Shown in pieces: positions 43,563 to 53,397 of a stretch of 64,000 nucleotides of DNA. How positions within the stretch are numbered: position 1 is the first letter of the stretch; every line of letters starts with the position of its first letter. Source of the stretch: Maribellus comscasis. Lineage in GTDB: Bacteria; Bacteroidota; Bacteroidia; Bacteroidales; Prolixibacteraceae. The stretch lies in the NCBI RefSeq assembly GCF_009762775.1, contig NZ_CP046401.1:6646001-6710000 (forward strand). Reading direction: 5' to 3'. Made by a program: the position numbers and the translations under genes. The notes under the pieces were generated by a model. The model did not search any database, had not been told where the DNA came from, and was given only the letters and a program-made list of their open reading frames with translations.

Positions 43563-46337
43563 ATGAAGATTAAAATACTGTTGTCGGTTTTGCTGTTGTT
43601 GCCGGGATTTTTGTTTGCTCAGCCAACTCCTAAAAAGGTACTTCAAATAGAGGATTTTAAAGACTGGAATGTTATTTCAAACGGAAACATTTCATACAAT
43701 GGTGACTATATTTCCTATGAACGGGCGCCTCAGAAAGGCGACGGTAATTTGATAATATACGACGGAAATAAATCGGATACCATCCCCCGTGGTTATGCTG
43801 CAACATTTGGAGCAGAAAATGATTTTATTGTTTTTAAGATAAGACAACCCGAGTTGACTGTTCGCCAGGCTAAAAAAGACAAGGTTAAAAAGGACAAAAT
43901 GCCACAGGATAGTTTGGGAATTTATAATATCAAAAAAGAAGAGATTTATAAATTTTCTAATTTAAAATCGTATAAACTTCCTGAGGAGAATTCAAACTGG
44001 GTTGCATTTATATCTGAAACAGTGAGAGATACAACAGGTATAGAGAAAAATGCGAACAAAAGAAAAAAGCACACTGGAGATGATTTAATTCTTTTTAAAA
44101 TTCAAAATGGTGACACTTCTGTTTTTAGGAATGTAACTGAATACCATTATTCAAAACTGGGTGATGCCATTTATTTTTCTACGCAGGCGGAAGATTCTGT
44201 TCATACCCTCTCTGAGATTTTTGTGTTTGATACTGAAAACGGAATCAATCACAAACTTTTTACAACAGAAGGGTGGATAAAAAGAATCGTTTCAAATGAA
44301 ACAGGAGAAAAGTATGCTTTTCTTTGTTCGCAGGATACTGTAAAAGAAAAAGTTTACTCTTTATATTATGGAGAAAATTTAACGCCTCCTTCTAAAGTGC
44401 TGGATAAATACACGAGCGGTGTTCCAGTTGGCTGGTCGCCCAGTGAAAATGGAGAACTGTATTTTTCGCAGGATGGTTCAAAATTGTATCTGGGAGTTGC
44501 AGAAAGTCCTGTTCCGGCGCCTAAAGATACGCTGCTTGAGGAAGACAAACCTAAATTGGACATATGGAACTGGAGAGATGAAAAACTTCAGCCACAACAA
44601 AAGGTGGAAGCGGAGAATGAAAAAAAACGGACTTTCCTGGGCGTTTATCATGTTGATTTAAACCGATATATTCAATTGGCCGACATAAAAATCAAGGAGA
44701 TTTCAACCATTCAAAAAGGAAACGGTAATGTTGGTCTCGGAGCTGATAATACACCCTACTTACGTGCTTCCAACTGGACAGGTGAGAATCTAAAAGATTA
44801 TTACCTTATCGATGTAGAGTCAGGCATAAAAAGATTGGTTTTAAAGGGAAAAAGCTGGGTTCGTCTTTCTCCTCATGGTAAATATATTTTGTGGTATGAA
44901 CCTGCCGACAGCAGCTACTATTCCTTACCAAGCGACGTAAACCTTCAGGATACCGTTTCTCTGACAAGAGTTCTACCTGTATCATTTTATAACGAATGGC
45001 ATGATTCTCCTTCGGATCCACGACCCTATGGAATTGCAGGATGGAGTCAGGATGACAGGTTTGTCTACATTTATGATCGTTACGACATTTGGAAATTGGA
45101 TCCCTCAGGGGAGCGTGTTCCTGTTAATATCACCAAGGCTTTTGGCCGCAGAAATAACACGCGTCTACGCTATCTTAAACTCGATAAAGATTTGGAGTAT
45201 ATTCCGCAAACTGAATCCGTTTTATTAAGCGCCACTGACGAAAGAACAATGTCGCGTGGTTTTTTTAACATTCAATTCAATTCACTAAAAGATATTGAAT
45301 ATGTTATAATGGACAATTATATTTTTTCTGATTTGAAAAAAGCTAAAAAAGCTGATAAAATCATTTTCAGGAAGCAGGATATCAGCACTTATCCCGATTT
45401 TTGGACAAGCAACCTTGAGTTTAAACATTCAAAAAAAATATCGGAAACCAATCCGCAACAGGGCAAATACAACTGGGCAAGTGTTGATCTGGTAAAATGG
45501 AATTCGTTTTCAGGAGAAGAATTAAAAGGCTTGCTTTACAAACCTGAGAATCTGGATCCCGGCCGAAAGTATCCGATGATTGTATATTTTTATGAACGAA
45601 GTTCTGAATCGCTGAACCAACATTATCATCCTTCGCCCAGTCGTTCTGTTATTAACAAAACCTTTTATGCAAGTAACGGTTATCTTGTTTTTGTTCCTGA
45701 TATAACATACAAAACAGGATATCCGGGGCAAAGTGCTTTTAACGCAATTGTTAGCGGAACCCAATATTTAATTCATAAATATAATTTTATAAATAAAGAT
45801 AAAATCGGTTTACAAGGGCAAAGCTGGGGCGGTTATCAAACTGCTTATCTTGTTACGCAAACAGATATGTTTGCTGCAGCCATGGCCGGCGCGCCAGTAA
45901 GTAATATGACAAGCGCTTATGGTGGAATCCGATGGCAATCAGGGAAAAGCAGAATGTTTCAATATGAACATACACAAAGCCGGATAGGAGGAACATTATG
46001 GGATAAACCCTTACTTTACATAGAAAATTCGCCATTGTTTTCTGTTCCAAAAATAAATACACCATTGTTGATGATGCATAACGACGACGACGGAGCAGTG
46101 CCGTGGTACCAGGGAATTGAACTTTTTGTTGCTATGAGAAGGCTTAATAAACCGGCTTGGTTATTGTCTTATAATAATGAACCGCACAACTTAAAAGAAG
46201 AAAGTTGGACAAACCGTATCGATTTAAGCAAAAGAATGTTCCAGTTTTTTAATCATTATTTAAAAGGCGAACCAATTCCTGAATGGATGGAAAAAGGTGT
46301 TCCAGCAACTGAAAAAGGCGAAAAAACGGGCTATTAA
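43563..46337 (+). CDS. S9 family prolyl oligopeptidase-like peptidase, secreted
   Basis: 924 residues from the ATG at 43563, which gives a clean signal peptide (MKIKILLSVLLLLPGFLFAQ); an upstream ATG at 43521 adds 14 residues. A beta-propeller-like region (about 30-620) precedes the alpha/beta hydrolase domain (about 660-905). GLQGQSWGGYQTAY holds the nucleophile Ser (about 754), MMHNDDDGAVPW the Asp and NNEPHNL the His. It is probably a periplasmic dipeptidyl or oligopeptidase. Monocistronic. Confidence 0.92.
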   Translation: MKIKILLSVLLLLPGFLFAQPTPKKVLQIEDFKDWNVISNGNISYNGDYISYERAPQKGDGNLIIYDGNKSDTIPRGYAATFGAENDFIVFKIRQPELTVRQAKKDKVKKDKMPQDSLGIYNIKKEEIYKFSNLKSYKLPEENSNWVAFISETVRDTTGIEKNANKRKKHTGDDLILFKIQNGDTSVFRNVTEYHYSKLGDAIYFSTQAEDSVHTLSEIFVFDTENGINHKLFTTEGWIKRIVSNETGEKYAFLCSQDTVKEKVYSLYYGENLTPPSKVLDKYTSGVPVGWSPSENGELYFSQDGSKLYLGVAESPVPAPKDTLLEEDKPKLDIWNWRDEKLQPQQKVEAENEKKRTFLGVYHVDLNRYIQLADIKIKEISTIQKGNGNVGLGADNTPYLRASNWTGENLKDYYLIDVESGIKRLVLKGKSWVRLSPHGKYILWYEPADSSYYSLPSDVNLQDTVSLTRVLPVSFYNEWHDSPSDPRPYGIAGWSQDDRFVYIYDRYDIWKLDPSGERVPVNITKAFGRRNNTRLRYLKLDKDLEYIPQTESVLLSATDERTMSRGFFNIQFNSLKDIEYVIMDNYIFSDLKKAKKADKIIFRKQDISTYPDFWTSNLEFKHSKKISETNPQQGKYNWASVDLVKWNSFSGEELKGLLYKPENLDPGRKYPMIVYFYERSSESLNQHYHPSPSRSVINKTFYASNGYLVFVPDITYKTGYPGQSAFNAIVSGTQYLIHKYNFINKDKIGLQGQSWGGYQTAYLVTQTDMFAAAMAGAPVSNMTSAYGGIRWQSGKSRMFQYEHTQSRIGGTLWDKPLLYIENSPLFSVPKINTPLLMMHNDDDGAVPWYQGIELFVAMRRLNKPAWLLSYNNEPHNLKEESWTNRIDLSKRMFQFFNHYLKGEPIPEWMEKGVPATEKGEKTGY

Positions 46338-46353
46338 AAGCTAGAAGTTATTT

Positions 46354-46806
46354 CTATTTATTCAGTTTCACATTGACGGCAGTTGGCCCGCGCTGTCCCT
46401 TTTCAATTTCAAAGGTAACCATGTTGCCTTCTTTTATCGGTTCTGTGAGGTTATTAACATGGACAAAAACATCTTGCCGGGTTTCTTTTTCTTTGATAAA
46501 TCCATATCCTTTTGATTCGTTAAAAAAAGTAACAACTCCTTTTTTAACAGGATCTTCATCTACCGTTGAACCACCTTTGGGAACACTAACTTCGATATCC
46601 TCCAATTTAACTTCCGTTTTGTCACTTTCGTCTGGCGGAGTGTCTACAATCATCCCGTTTTCGTCCACATAAGCGATCATATCATCCAGGCTCGATTTAT
46701 TATCCGTCTCTCTTCTCGCCTGTCTTTTTGCAGCTTTTTCTTTTCTTTTTTTCTCTTTTTTATTTCTTACTTCTTTTTTGTTAAATGTCTCTTGTGATCT
46801 TCCCAT
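46354..46806 (-). CDS. Cold-shock domain protein with basic N-terminal extension
   Basis: 150 residues. The first 35 are Lys/Arg/Glu-rich (KKEVRNKKEKKRKEKAAKRQ), then an acidic linker, then a cold-shock domain (about 86-150): KGVVTFFNESKGYGFIKEKE (RNP1) and DVFVHVNNL (RNP2). It binds single-stranded RNA or DNA. The basic extension likely adds RNA contacts. Stands alone. Confidence 0.93.
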   Translation of the reverse strand: MGRSQETFNKKEVRNKKEKKRKEKAAKRQARRETDNKSSLDDMIAYVDENGMIVDTPPDESDKTEVKLEDIEVSVPKGGSTVDEDPVKKGVVTFFNESKGYGFIKEKETRQDVFVHVNNLTEPIKEGNMVTFEIEKGQRGPTAVNVKLNK

Positions 46807-47103
46807 ATAATATTTAAAATTTCAATATTCTAATTTTCCAGTCTGAAATTTTTTCCTGCTTAATCAAATCCCGAAAGATGAAATTCGTTTCAAACAACCT
46901 TTTTTGCGTGAAAAATGTTAGACTTTAAAAAGGGCGATAATAAACTAATAATGAGCAGGAATTAGTAAAAACGCAAATTCTCAAAGCTGGCATGTCGTAC
47001 AAAAGTAATATTTTATTTTGAGTTTAGCTAACTTGAAGCTTGAAACACAAACCGAATACCGCGTAGCCTGCAAGTCCCTTTCAGACGGATAAACCAATTA
47101 ATT
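46807..47103. other. Gene-free spacer between the cold-shock and SnoaL-like genes
   Basis: No convincing gene, RNA or terminator is visible. The stretch includes the 5' leader of the cold-shock gene on the minus strand, often long in this gene type, but no fold stood out. Confidence 0.35.
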
Positions 47104-47550
47104 TTACTCACCAATTCCCTCGTTGCCAGAGTCCAGAATATATTTCCAATTTCCGTCTTTATCTTTTTTCCAAACTGAAATATAAGTTCCTTTCTGAACG
47201 ACGGAATCACTTTTAATCGTGTAGATTCCATAGGTGTAACCTAATTCTCCGGAAACTGCGACCTCGCCATTGAGTGGTTGCCAGAAAAATTGGATATTTT
47301 GCGGGCTTTCCCCGCTAAACAAATCTTTAATTGCCGGTTTTCCAACAACAGGCATTCTGTTCTCGCGTAAAAGAACGGCATCAGCATGCGCAAATTCAAC
47401 AAACGCCTTTCTAAAGCCTTTCATTTCAGCAGCATTTGAAAATTGTCTGTCAGCCTCGAAAAGTTCTTCAACGCTGGATTTTTCGTCCTGCTGACAGCTA
47501 AAAGCCGCCAAAATTACGACAAACAGTAAAGTATTTTTCATTGCTTTCAC
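47104..47550 (-). CDS. SnoaL/DUF4440-like lipoprotein
   Basis: 148 residues with a lipobox (LAAFSC). The cystatin-like NTF2 fold (about 28-145) shows LFEADRQFSNAAEMKGFRKAFVEFAHADAVLLRENR and a C-terminal WKYILDSGNEG, as in DUF4440 proteins. Function unknown; such proteins are small-ligand binders or ketosteroid-isomerase-like. The macro-domain gene lies 6 bp upstream on the same strand, so they form one operon. Confidence 0.82.
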   Translation of the reverse strand: MKAMKNTLLFVVILAAFSCQQDEKSSVEELFEADRQFSNAAEMKGFRKAFVEFAHADAVLLRENRMPVVGKPAIKDLFSGESPQNIQFFWQPLNGEVAVSGELGYTYGIYTIKSDSVVQKGTYISVWKKDKDGNWKYILDSGNEGIGE

Positions 47551-47556
47551 CTGTAG

Positions 47557-48078
47557 TTATGAATTTAAAATCTGTTCATAAATCTCAAAGTTTTCGCTAT
47601 CAAATACACAAAAAATTACCTCATTGATTGTATCCTTATTTGATAAAAATCCGGAGACCTCACGAATAGCAATCTTTGCAGCATCTTTCTTTGGATATCC
47701 GTAAACACCGGTGCTAATGTTTGGAAATGCAACAGTTATCAGATTGTTTTCTTCAGCTACCTCCAAACTTCTCCGGTAACAGGAAGCAAGCTTTTCCGGT
47801 TCATTGTATTTTCCTCCGTTCCATACCGGACCAACTGTGTGGATGACAAATTTAGCCGAAAGATTATATCCTTTGGTAATTTTTGCATCACCGGTTTCGC
47901 AGCCATTTAATGCCCTGCATTCTTCCAAAAGTTGTTTTCCTGCTGCCCGATGAATAGCGCCATCCACACCGCCGCCTCCAAGCAACGACTTATTAGCAGC
48001 ATTTACAATTGCATCCGTTTGTAATTGGGTTATATCACCTCTATAAAGTTTTATTCTTTTGTTTTGAAATTCTTTCAT
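47557..48078 (-). CDS. Macro domain protein, O-acetyl-ADP-ribose deacetylase type
   Basis: 173 residues. It starts with [39 protein letters not shown] (about 9-47), with the ADP-ribose-binding Asp, Asn and Gly loop. TVGPVWNGG and [18 protein letters not shown] complete the pocket. YmdB-type macro domains remove acetyl from O-acetyl-ADP-ribose or ADP-ribose from proteins. Cytosolic. The downstream lipoprotein shares the operon, for no known reason. Confidence 0.93.
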   Translation of the reverse strand: MKEFQNKRIKLYRGDITQLQTDAIVNAANKSLLGGGGVDGAIHRAAGKQLLEECRALNGCETGDAKITKGYNLSAKFVIHTVGPVWNGGKYNEPEKLASCYRRSLEVAEENNLITVAFPNISTGVYGYPKKDAAKIAIREVSGFLSNKDTINEVIFCVFDSENFEIYEQILNS

Positions 48079-48133
48079 TTATTATCCTGATATTTTTTAC
48101 ATTTATGACATAAATTTAGAAAAGCCTGATACC

Positions 48134-49597
48134 ATGTACAAACGAATTGTCTTATTTTTTGTTTTAATACTGACTTTTATTTCTGCTAAAAATCAACCAC
48201 TTGCGTTACATCCTGAAAATTCTCATTATTTTATATACAAAAGTAAACCGACAATTCTCATAACATCAGCGGAACACTACGGGGCTGTTTTAAATTCTGC
48301 TTTTGACTACGACAAATATCTACACGAACTGAACAGAGCAGGAATGAACTATACAAGGATTTTTACCGGTTCGTATGTTGAGGTTCCTGGTAGTTTTGGT
48401 ATTCAAAATAATACTTTAGCACCGGCGACAGGAAAATTTCTGGCGCCCTGGAAAAGGGTGAACGAACCCGGACTTTTTGAGGCGGAAGAAAAGTTTGATT
48501 TGTCGCAGTGGAATCCGGACTATTTTACAAGGCTGCAAAATTTCATTTCTTTGGCAAACAAGTTAGATATTTTTGTTGAGGTTACTTTTTTTTGTTCTAC
48601 CTATCAGGAAGCAAATTGGAAACGAGATCCGCTTAATCCGGGCAATAATATAAATAACCTTCCCGGGGATTTGAACAGAAGAGAATCAAACACCTTACAA
48701 AACGGGAAATTGATAGAATTTCAAAAAGAACTGGTAAAAAAAATTGTTACTGAGTTAAACACATTCGACAATGTATTTTATGAAATTCAAAATGAACCCT
48801 GGGCTGATAATTCGGAGAAAGGAATGAGAACATTACGGACACTTGATCCGGAACAGGAAGGTTGGTTTAAATGGGCTGAAAAGGCTACAGCAGCCTCTTT
48901 GGAATGGCAAAAAGAAATTGCGAGAACAGTGGTTGAAACAGAATCCAATCTTTCAAAAAAACATTTAATTGCGCAAAATTACACGAACTTCAAACATTCT
49001 CTTGCACAGGTTGATGCGAATGTATCCATCCTGAATTTCCACTATGTATGGCCTGAAGCTGTTTGGTTAAATTACGCATGGAACCGGCCTGTGAGTTTTG
49101 ACGAGTCGGGGTTTGCAGGAAGTTCCGATACTCCTTATTTACGACAAGCCTGGCAGTTTATTTTGGCAGGAGGAGCAGTTTTTAATAATCTGGATTATTC
49201 ATTTTTTGTAGGTAGGGAGGACGGCACAGGACAAAATATTGCACCCGGGGGAGGCAGCGCCAGTTTGCGGAACCAGTTAAAGATTCTGAAAGATTTTATA
49301 GCGTCCTTCAATTTTGTTAAAATGGCACCTGATTTTACAACAGTTTATCATTCTCCCGGAGCCGAAAGTCAATGCATCTCGGAACAAGGGAAACAATATG
49401 CTGTAATTTTCACAGGCGATGAACTGGAAGAAGTAAAATTAAACCTTCCGAAAGGAAATTATAATTACCAGCTTATTTCTCCGCTAAATGGAAAAACACT
49501 AAAAAAAGGATTTTTCAAACAAGATAAAAACGAAAAAAAGGAATTATCAATTCCACCTTTTAAAGAAATGATTGCTCTGCGTATTGTTGCTAATTGA
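48134..49597 (+). CDS. Secreted GH-A-like glycoside hydrolase (DUF4038/cellulase-like)
   Basis: 487 residues with a signal peptide (to SAKN). A TIM-barrel order is suggested by DYDKYLHELNRAGMNYTRIFTG (about 58-79), DIFVEVTFFCSTYQ (about 155-168), VFYEIQNEPWADN (about 215-227, acid/base Glu as in GH5 NEP) and SFDESGFAGSSDT (about 317-329, candidate nucleophile Glu). A C-terminal beta-sandwich (about 400-487) follows. The substrate is unknown. It shares DPLNPGNNINN with HPFNPLNNIN in the 477-residue protein at 60964. Stands alone. Confidence 0.78.
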   Translation: MYKRIVLFFVLILTFISAKNQPLALHPENSHYFIYKSKPTILITSAEHYGAVLNSAFDYDKYLHELNRAGMNYTRIFTGSYVEVPGSFGIQNNTLAPATGKFLAPWKRVNEPGLFEAEEKFDLSQWNPDYFTRLQNFISLANKLDIFVEVTFFCSTYQEANWKRDPLNPGNNINNLPGDLNRRESNTLQNGKLIEFQKELVKKIVTELNTFDNVFYEIQNEPWADNSEKGMRTLRTLDPEQEGWFKWAEKATAASLEWQKEIARTVVETESNLSKKHLIAQNYTNFKHSLAQVDANVSILNFHYVWPEAVWLNYAWNRPVSFDESGFAGSSDTPYLRQAWQFILAGGAVFNNLDYSFFVGREDGTGQNIAPGGGSASLRNQLKILKDFIASFNFVKMAPDFTTVYHSPGAESQCISEQGKQYAVIFTGDELEEVKLNLPKGNYNYQLISPLNGKTLKKGFFKQDKNEKKELSIPPFKEMIALRIVAN

Positions 49598-49599
49598 TA

Positions 49600-49627
49600 A
49601 AAAAAGCCCGGAAATACCGGGCCTTTA
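49600..49627. terminator. Bidirectional intrinsic terminator
   Basis: GCCCGG (49606-49611) pairs with CCGGGC (49617-49622), 5-nt loop. The A6 run before it gives a U-run for the minus-strand M16 gene; on the plus strand the T-run is short. Confidence 0.8.
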
Positions 49628-49650
49628 TTATTGTTTTTTGCTTTGCTTTT

Positions 49651-52464
49651 CTATAATTCGATCAAAACAGGATCGCCTAGCCCAACATTTTTTAAAGCGT
49701 CAAGTTGAGTTTTAGCGTCTCCAACAACTACATAGTACATGTGTTCGGGTTGTATAAGTTTTTGCGCCAATTGTTGATGTCCTTCAACCGTCAGCGAGTT
49801 GATAAATTCTTCTTCCTGCTTTACATAGTCAAAAGGAAGATTGTAACTACTTATTTCTGTTAACATGTTATGAAGTGCTCCCAATGTTTCAAAACCACGA
49901 ACATTGGATTTTATGAGCGCACTTTTTGTAAACTGGAGGTCTTCAGCCGGAATTCCATTTCTGTATTTTTCTATTTCCTCTTTAAAAATCCGGACAGACT
50001 CTTCAGTGGCTGATGAACGTACACTTGCAGCAGCAACAAAATAGCCGTAATTTTTACCTCCCTGAAAATATGTGCGTGCACCATAAGTGAACCCTTTTTC
50101 CTCACGCAGGATCATATTCACAATTCCGTTAAAACTTCCTCCCAATTTATAGTTCATTACCGTTGCAGGCTGATAATCGGCAGAAGTATGTGTAATTGAA
50201 GGGTGTCCGATGTTAATTACAGACTGTTTTGCACCCGGAACATCAACAAAATAAATCTTCGACTTTCCTGGGAGTTCGGGTTGTTCAAGTTTTGGAATTT
50301 CAACATCAAAAGGCTCCCAGTTTGCTGAAAGACTCTGCAAGCCTTCAGTTACACGGTCCTGACTAATTTTACCAACCACATGCATACGTGCAACCGATGG
50401 TGAAAATGTACGCTTATAAAATTCTTTTAAATCCTCCATAGTAATCGACTCTAATGTTTCGGCGGTTCCTCCTGACGGAACGGAAAGAATATTATCCTCA
50501 CCAAAAACAAGCTTGTTAAAAGTAACATAGGAAAGGTAATCGGGATTGGCTTCGTTTCTTTTTACATTGTTAACCATTCTTGATTTTACAAGTTCAAATT
50601 GTTCTTCGTCCCATCGCGGTTCCAACAAAATTTCTTCTACCAGCTCAAGTGTTTTTTCAAAATTCCGGGTTAAGCTGTTTACATACACCTGCATTCCTTC
50701 ATTTCCGGAGTATACACCTATTCTGGCTCCAAGCAAATCTATTTCCTCTTCCAATTCTTCCGGTGTTTTGTTTGCTGTTCCTTCCATCAGCATGCTGGCC
50801 AGAAAACTGGCAACCCCGGCCTTTTCTTTTGGTTCCATCATATGCCCGCCATCCATTGATATAGAATACTGAACAAGAGGCAATTCATTATACTCAATCC
50901 CGTATATTTTTATTCCATTAGCAACTTCATCAGTCCAAACATCCGGAATTTTTAGCTCAGGTTGCGGACCTTTTTCCGGTTCAACAGTTCGATCGAGGTT
51001 GGTAACTGTTTTTTTGATTTCTTCCTCTTCCGTAATTGCAGACTGATCCACTTCTGTAGCCTCCAGAATATTTTCTTCAACAATGCCTGCATCTACCGAG
51101 TTTGCAGCCACCAACTCAACCTGTCCTTTTGGGACAAAGCTCGTTGAAACAAACGGTTTGTCTTTTATATATTTTTCATAGACACTTAAAATATCGCCGA
51201 TTGTTACGGCCTTAATATTTGCAATGTCTTGTTCAATAAAGCCGGGAGAACCGGCATATTCATTATAACTGGCCAACTGAAATGACTTCATTAATACCGA
51301 ACTAATATTATTATAAAAACGTGTTTCCAAACCGGCTTTTTGTTTTTCCAAATCGCGTTCGGTAATTCCTTCTTCTTCAAAGAGTTTAAATGCTTCAAAA
51401 ACAGCATCTTCAACGTCTGCCAAACTGGTATTTACATTGGCATTTATTGAAACCGTAAATTGCCCGGCCAATTCGCGCGAACCGTTATAAACGCCTGCTC
51501 GCGGAGCTAGTTTTTTTTCTTTTACGACTACTCTGTAAAAAGGTGATTTTTTGTCGCCAGCCAATATTTGCCCAAGAAATTGAAGAGCGTATGACTCTTT
51601 ACTATATTCTTCAACAGTTGGCCAAACCATCGTCAACTGTGGAGTTTTTGCAAAATTATCTTCGTGATATAACTTTTTTGTTTCATTTAAAGTTACCGGC
51701 ATCGGTTCCAGGTCTGCGACTTTCTCGCCTGCGGGAATCTCACCAAAATATTTTTCAATAAGTGGTTTTACATCTTCGACTTCAAAATCACCTGCCAGAG
51801 CGAGTGTTGTGTTGTTTGGCACATAATATTTTGAATGAAATTCTTTTACATCTTCAACCGTCGCATTAAATAAATCTTCCATTTCTCCAATTACTGTCCA
51901 ATTGTACGGGTGTGCTTCAGGATACAGGTTTTTACCAATTAACAAACTATTAAATCCGTATGGACGGTTGTCATAAGATTGTCTTTTTTCGTTTTGAACC
52001 ACGTTCTGTTGGTTTGCAAAGGCCGATTTTGTGACTGTATTCTCGAGGTAACCCATTCGGTCCGACTCCAGCCAAAGGGCCATTTCAAGTGCATTTTTGG
52101 GAACAACCTCATAGTAGATTGTACCATCGTAATTTGTACCTCCATTTAGCGTTCCTCCGGCTTCCTGAATCTTTTTAAAAAACTCATCCTGACCTACATT
52201 CTCCGATTGTTGAAACATCATATGCTCAAACAAATGCGCAAATCCTGTTTTACCAGGAACTTCGCGATTGGAACCCACATGGTACTGAATGGCAACGGCA
52301 ACGATAGGATCTGATTTGTCCTGATGCAGAACGACATTGAGCCCATTTGCAAGCTCATATTGTTCATAAGAGATCCTTAGCTTTTCGTCTGAATTGTTGG
52401 TTGTTGTACAAGAAAACAGACCAATAAAAAAAGAAATTGTAATAAGAATACTGATTTTTTTCAT
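49651..52464 (-). CDS. M16 family zinc peptidase, double-domain lipoprotein
   Basis: 937 residues with a lipobox (IGLFSC19). The first M16 pair (about 32-455) has the inverted zinc motif HLFEH (77-81), with the distant Glu in NVVQNEKRQSYDN. The second pair (about 510-930) lacks HxxEH and has the substrate-groove features DVPGAKQSVINIGHP and ARTYFQGG. Fused active plus inactive M16 halves form a clamshell that degrades peptides in the periplasm. Monocistronic. Confidence 0.93.
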   Translation of the reverse strand: MKKISILITISFFIGLFSCTTTNNSDEKLRISYEQYELANGLNVVLHQDKSDPIVAVAIQYHVGSNREVPGKTGFAHLFEHMMFQQSENVGQDEFFKKIQEAGGTLNGGTNYDGTIYYEVVPKNALEMALWLESDRMGYLENTVTKSAFANQQNVVQNEKRQSYDNRPYGFNSLLIGKNLYPEAHPYNWTVIGEMEDLFNATVEDVKEFHSKYYVPNNTTLALAGDFEVEDVKPLIEKYFGEIPAGEKVADLEPMPVTLNETKKLYHEDNFAKTPQLTMVWPTVEEYSKESYALQFLGQILAGDKKSPFYRVVVKEKKLAPRAGVYNGSRELAGQFTVSINANVNTSLADVEDAVFEAFKLFEEEGITERDLEKQKAGLETRFYNNISSVLMKSFQLASYNEYAGSPGFIEQDIANIKAVTIGDILSVYEKYIKDKPFVSTSFVPKGQVELVAANSVDAGIVEENILEATEVDQSAITEEEEIKKTVTNLDRTVEPEKGPQPELKIPDVWTDEVANGIKIYGIEYNELPLVQYSISMDGGHMMEPKEKAGVASFLASMLMEGTANKTPEELEEEIDLLGARIGVYSGNEGMQVYVNSLTRNFEKTLELVEEILLEPRWDEEQFELVKSRMVNNVKRNEANPDYLSYVTFNKLVFGEDNILSVPSGGTAETLESITMEDLKEFYKRTFSPSVARMHVVGKISQDRVTEGLQSLSANWEPFDVEIPKLEQPELPGKSKIYFVDVPGAKQSVINIGHPSITHTSADYQPATVMNYKLGGSFNGIVNMILREEKGFTYGARTYFQGGKNYGYFVAAASVRSSATEESVRIFKEEIEKYRNGIPAEDLQFTKSALIKSNVRGFETLGALHNMLTEISSYNLPFDYVKQEEEFINSLTVEGHQQLAQKLIQPEHMYYVVVGDAKTQLDALKNVGLGDPVLIEL

Positions 52465-52633
52465 AACTGGTGATAAGTTGATTAATGTAACGAAGTTAAC
52501 AAAATTAACACCAACATAACGTTGAATCGTTGTATATATTTCTTTGCTTTCAATAATCTCTATCCGTAATAATAATTATTGATTGGTAGCTAAAAAACCA
52601 AATGTTTTATCTATTGTTTCATTAATTAAAGAA

Positions 52634-52885
52634 ATGAAAAATTTAGTTCAAAAATATAAAGTACAGATTGGCTTTGCGTTGGCAGGTGCAATTGGTGGCT
52701 TTTTGTACTGGAGATTTGTCGGATGCTTAAGCGGTACTTGCCCGATTCGTTCGGTGTGGTACTGGAGTACGATGTGGGGAACGGCAGTTGGATATCTGGC
52801 CGGAGATTTTATCAATGACATTTTGGTCAGAAGAAAGAATAAGAAGGAGGAAAACAGTGAACGGAAAGTTTCAGAGCATAATTAA
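52634..52885 (+). CDS. Small membrane protein, DUF6132-like
   Basis: 83 residues from the ATG at 52634; an upstream start at 52583 adds 17 non-conserved residues. Two hydrophobic helices (about 12-30, IGFALAGAIGGFLYWRF, and 44-60, WSTMWGTAVGYLAGDFIND) flank a short GCLSGTCPIRS loop with two cysteines. Such proteins are often found with thioredoxin or rhodanese genes in Bacteroidota. The thioredoxin gene overlaps its last 29 bp, so they are probably co-translated. Function unknown. Confidence 0.78.
   Translation: MKNLVQKYKVQIGFALAGAIGGFLYWRFVGCLSGTCPIRSVWYWSTMWGTAVGYLAGDFINDILVRRKNKKEENSERKVSEHN
52844..52859 (+). promoter_or_regulatory. Strong Shine-Dalgarno before thioredoxin GTG
   Basis: AAGGAGG lies about 7 nt before GTG at 52857-52859, inside the upstream reading frame. 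Such a strong site is unusual in Bacteroidota, and it decides the start. Confidence 0.65.
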
Positions 52886-53159
52886 TTCAAAACGGCCGGT
52901 TTTGGTTGATTTTTATGCCGATTGGTGCGGACCATGCAAGCAGGTTCCGCAAATCTTGAAAGAGGTAAAAGAAGATTTAAAAGACAAAGTGCGAATAATA
53001 AAAGTTAATGTGGATCGTAATCCTTTTATCGCTTCAAAATACCAAATAAGAAGTATACCTACATTGATCATCTTTCAGAACGGAGTACCGCAATGGACCG
53101 GAGTAGGAGTGAGGCATGCCAGTGAATTAAAGGAAATAATCAAAGACATTTGCGAATAG
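52857..53159 (+). CDS. Thioredoxin
   Basis: 100 residues from GTG at 52857, chosen because it follows a clear ribosome-binding site and yields the usual thioredoxin length; an upstream start at 52788 would add 23 residues that overlap the previous gene. VLVDFYADWCGPCKQVPQIL (about 15-34) has the WCGPC active site and RSIPTLIIFQNG (about 65-76) the cis-Pro loop. Cytosolic. Possibly linked to the small CxxxxC membrane protein encoded just before. A terminator follows. Confidence 0.92.
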   Translation: MNGKFQSIINSKRPVLVDFYADWCGPCKQVPQILKEVKEDLKDKVRIIKVNVDRNPFIASKYQIRSIPTLIIFQNGVPQWTGVGVRHASELKEIIKDICE

Positions 53160-53224
53160 TTTAATTGAAATAGAAACCTCTGAATAAAAAGTATTTTAAT
53201 CGTTTGTTGAAAGTTAAAAAATGA

Positions 53225-53253
53225 AAATAGCCGGAATAACCGGCTATTTTTTT
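53225..53253 (+). terminator. Intrinsic terminator after thioredoxin
   Basis: AAATAGCCGG (53225-53234) pairs perfectly with CCGGCTATTT (53240-53249), 5-nt loop, then more T. Confidence 0.9.
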
Positions 53254-53366
53254 CCGGGATAACAATATCTGAACCTGCGCCCCCTGACGAGTGGGCTACC
53301 AGCCGGTGCACATAGAACAAACTCATTTTTCAATATCAGAGTATTTTTATAGCACATTTGAATTTA

Positions 53367-53374
53367 TATATTTG
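53367..53374 (+). promoter_or_regulatory. Candidate -7 element before the ECF sigma gene
   Basis: TATATTTG fits TAnnTTTG and lies 23 bp before the TTG start. No clear -33 TTG was found. Confidence 0.35.
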
Positions 53375-53397
53375 TAATACTTTAACTAGCAGAAACT

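Noticed and set aside
47028..47231. 67-codon minus-strand frame overlapping the DUF4440-like gene
   Set aside because: No signal, no homology seen, and its codons are another frame of the lipoprotein gene.
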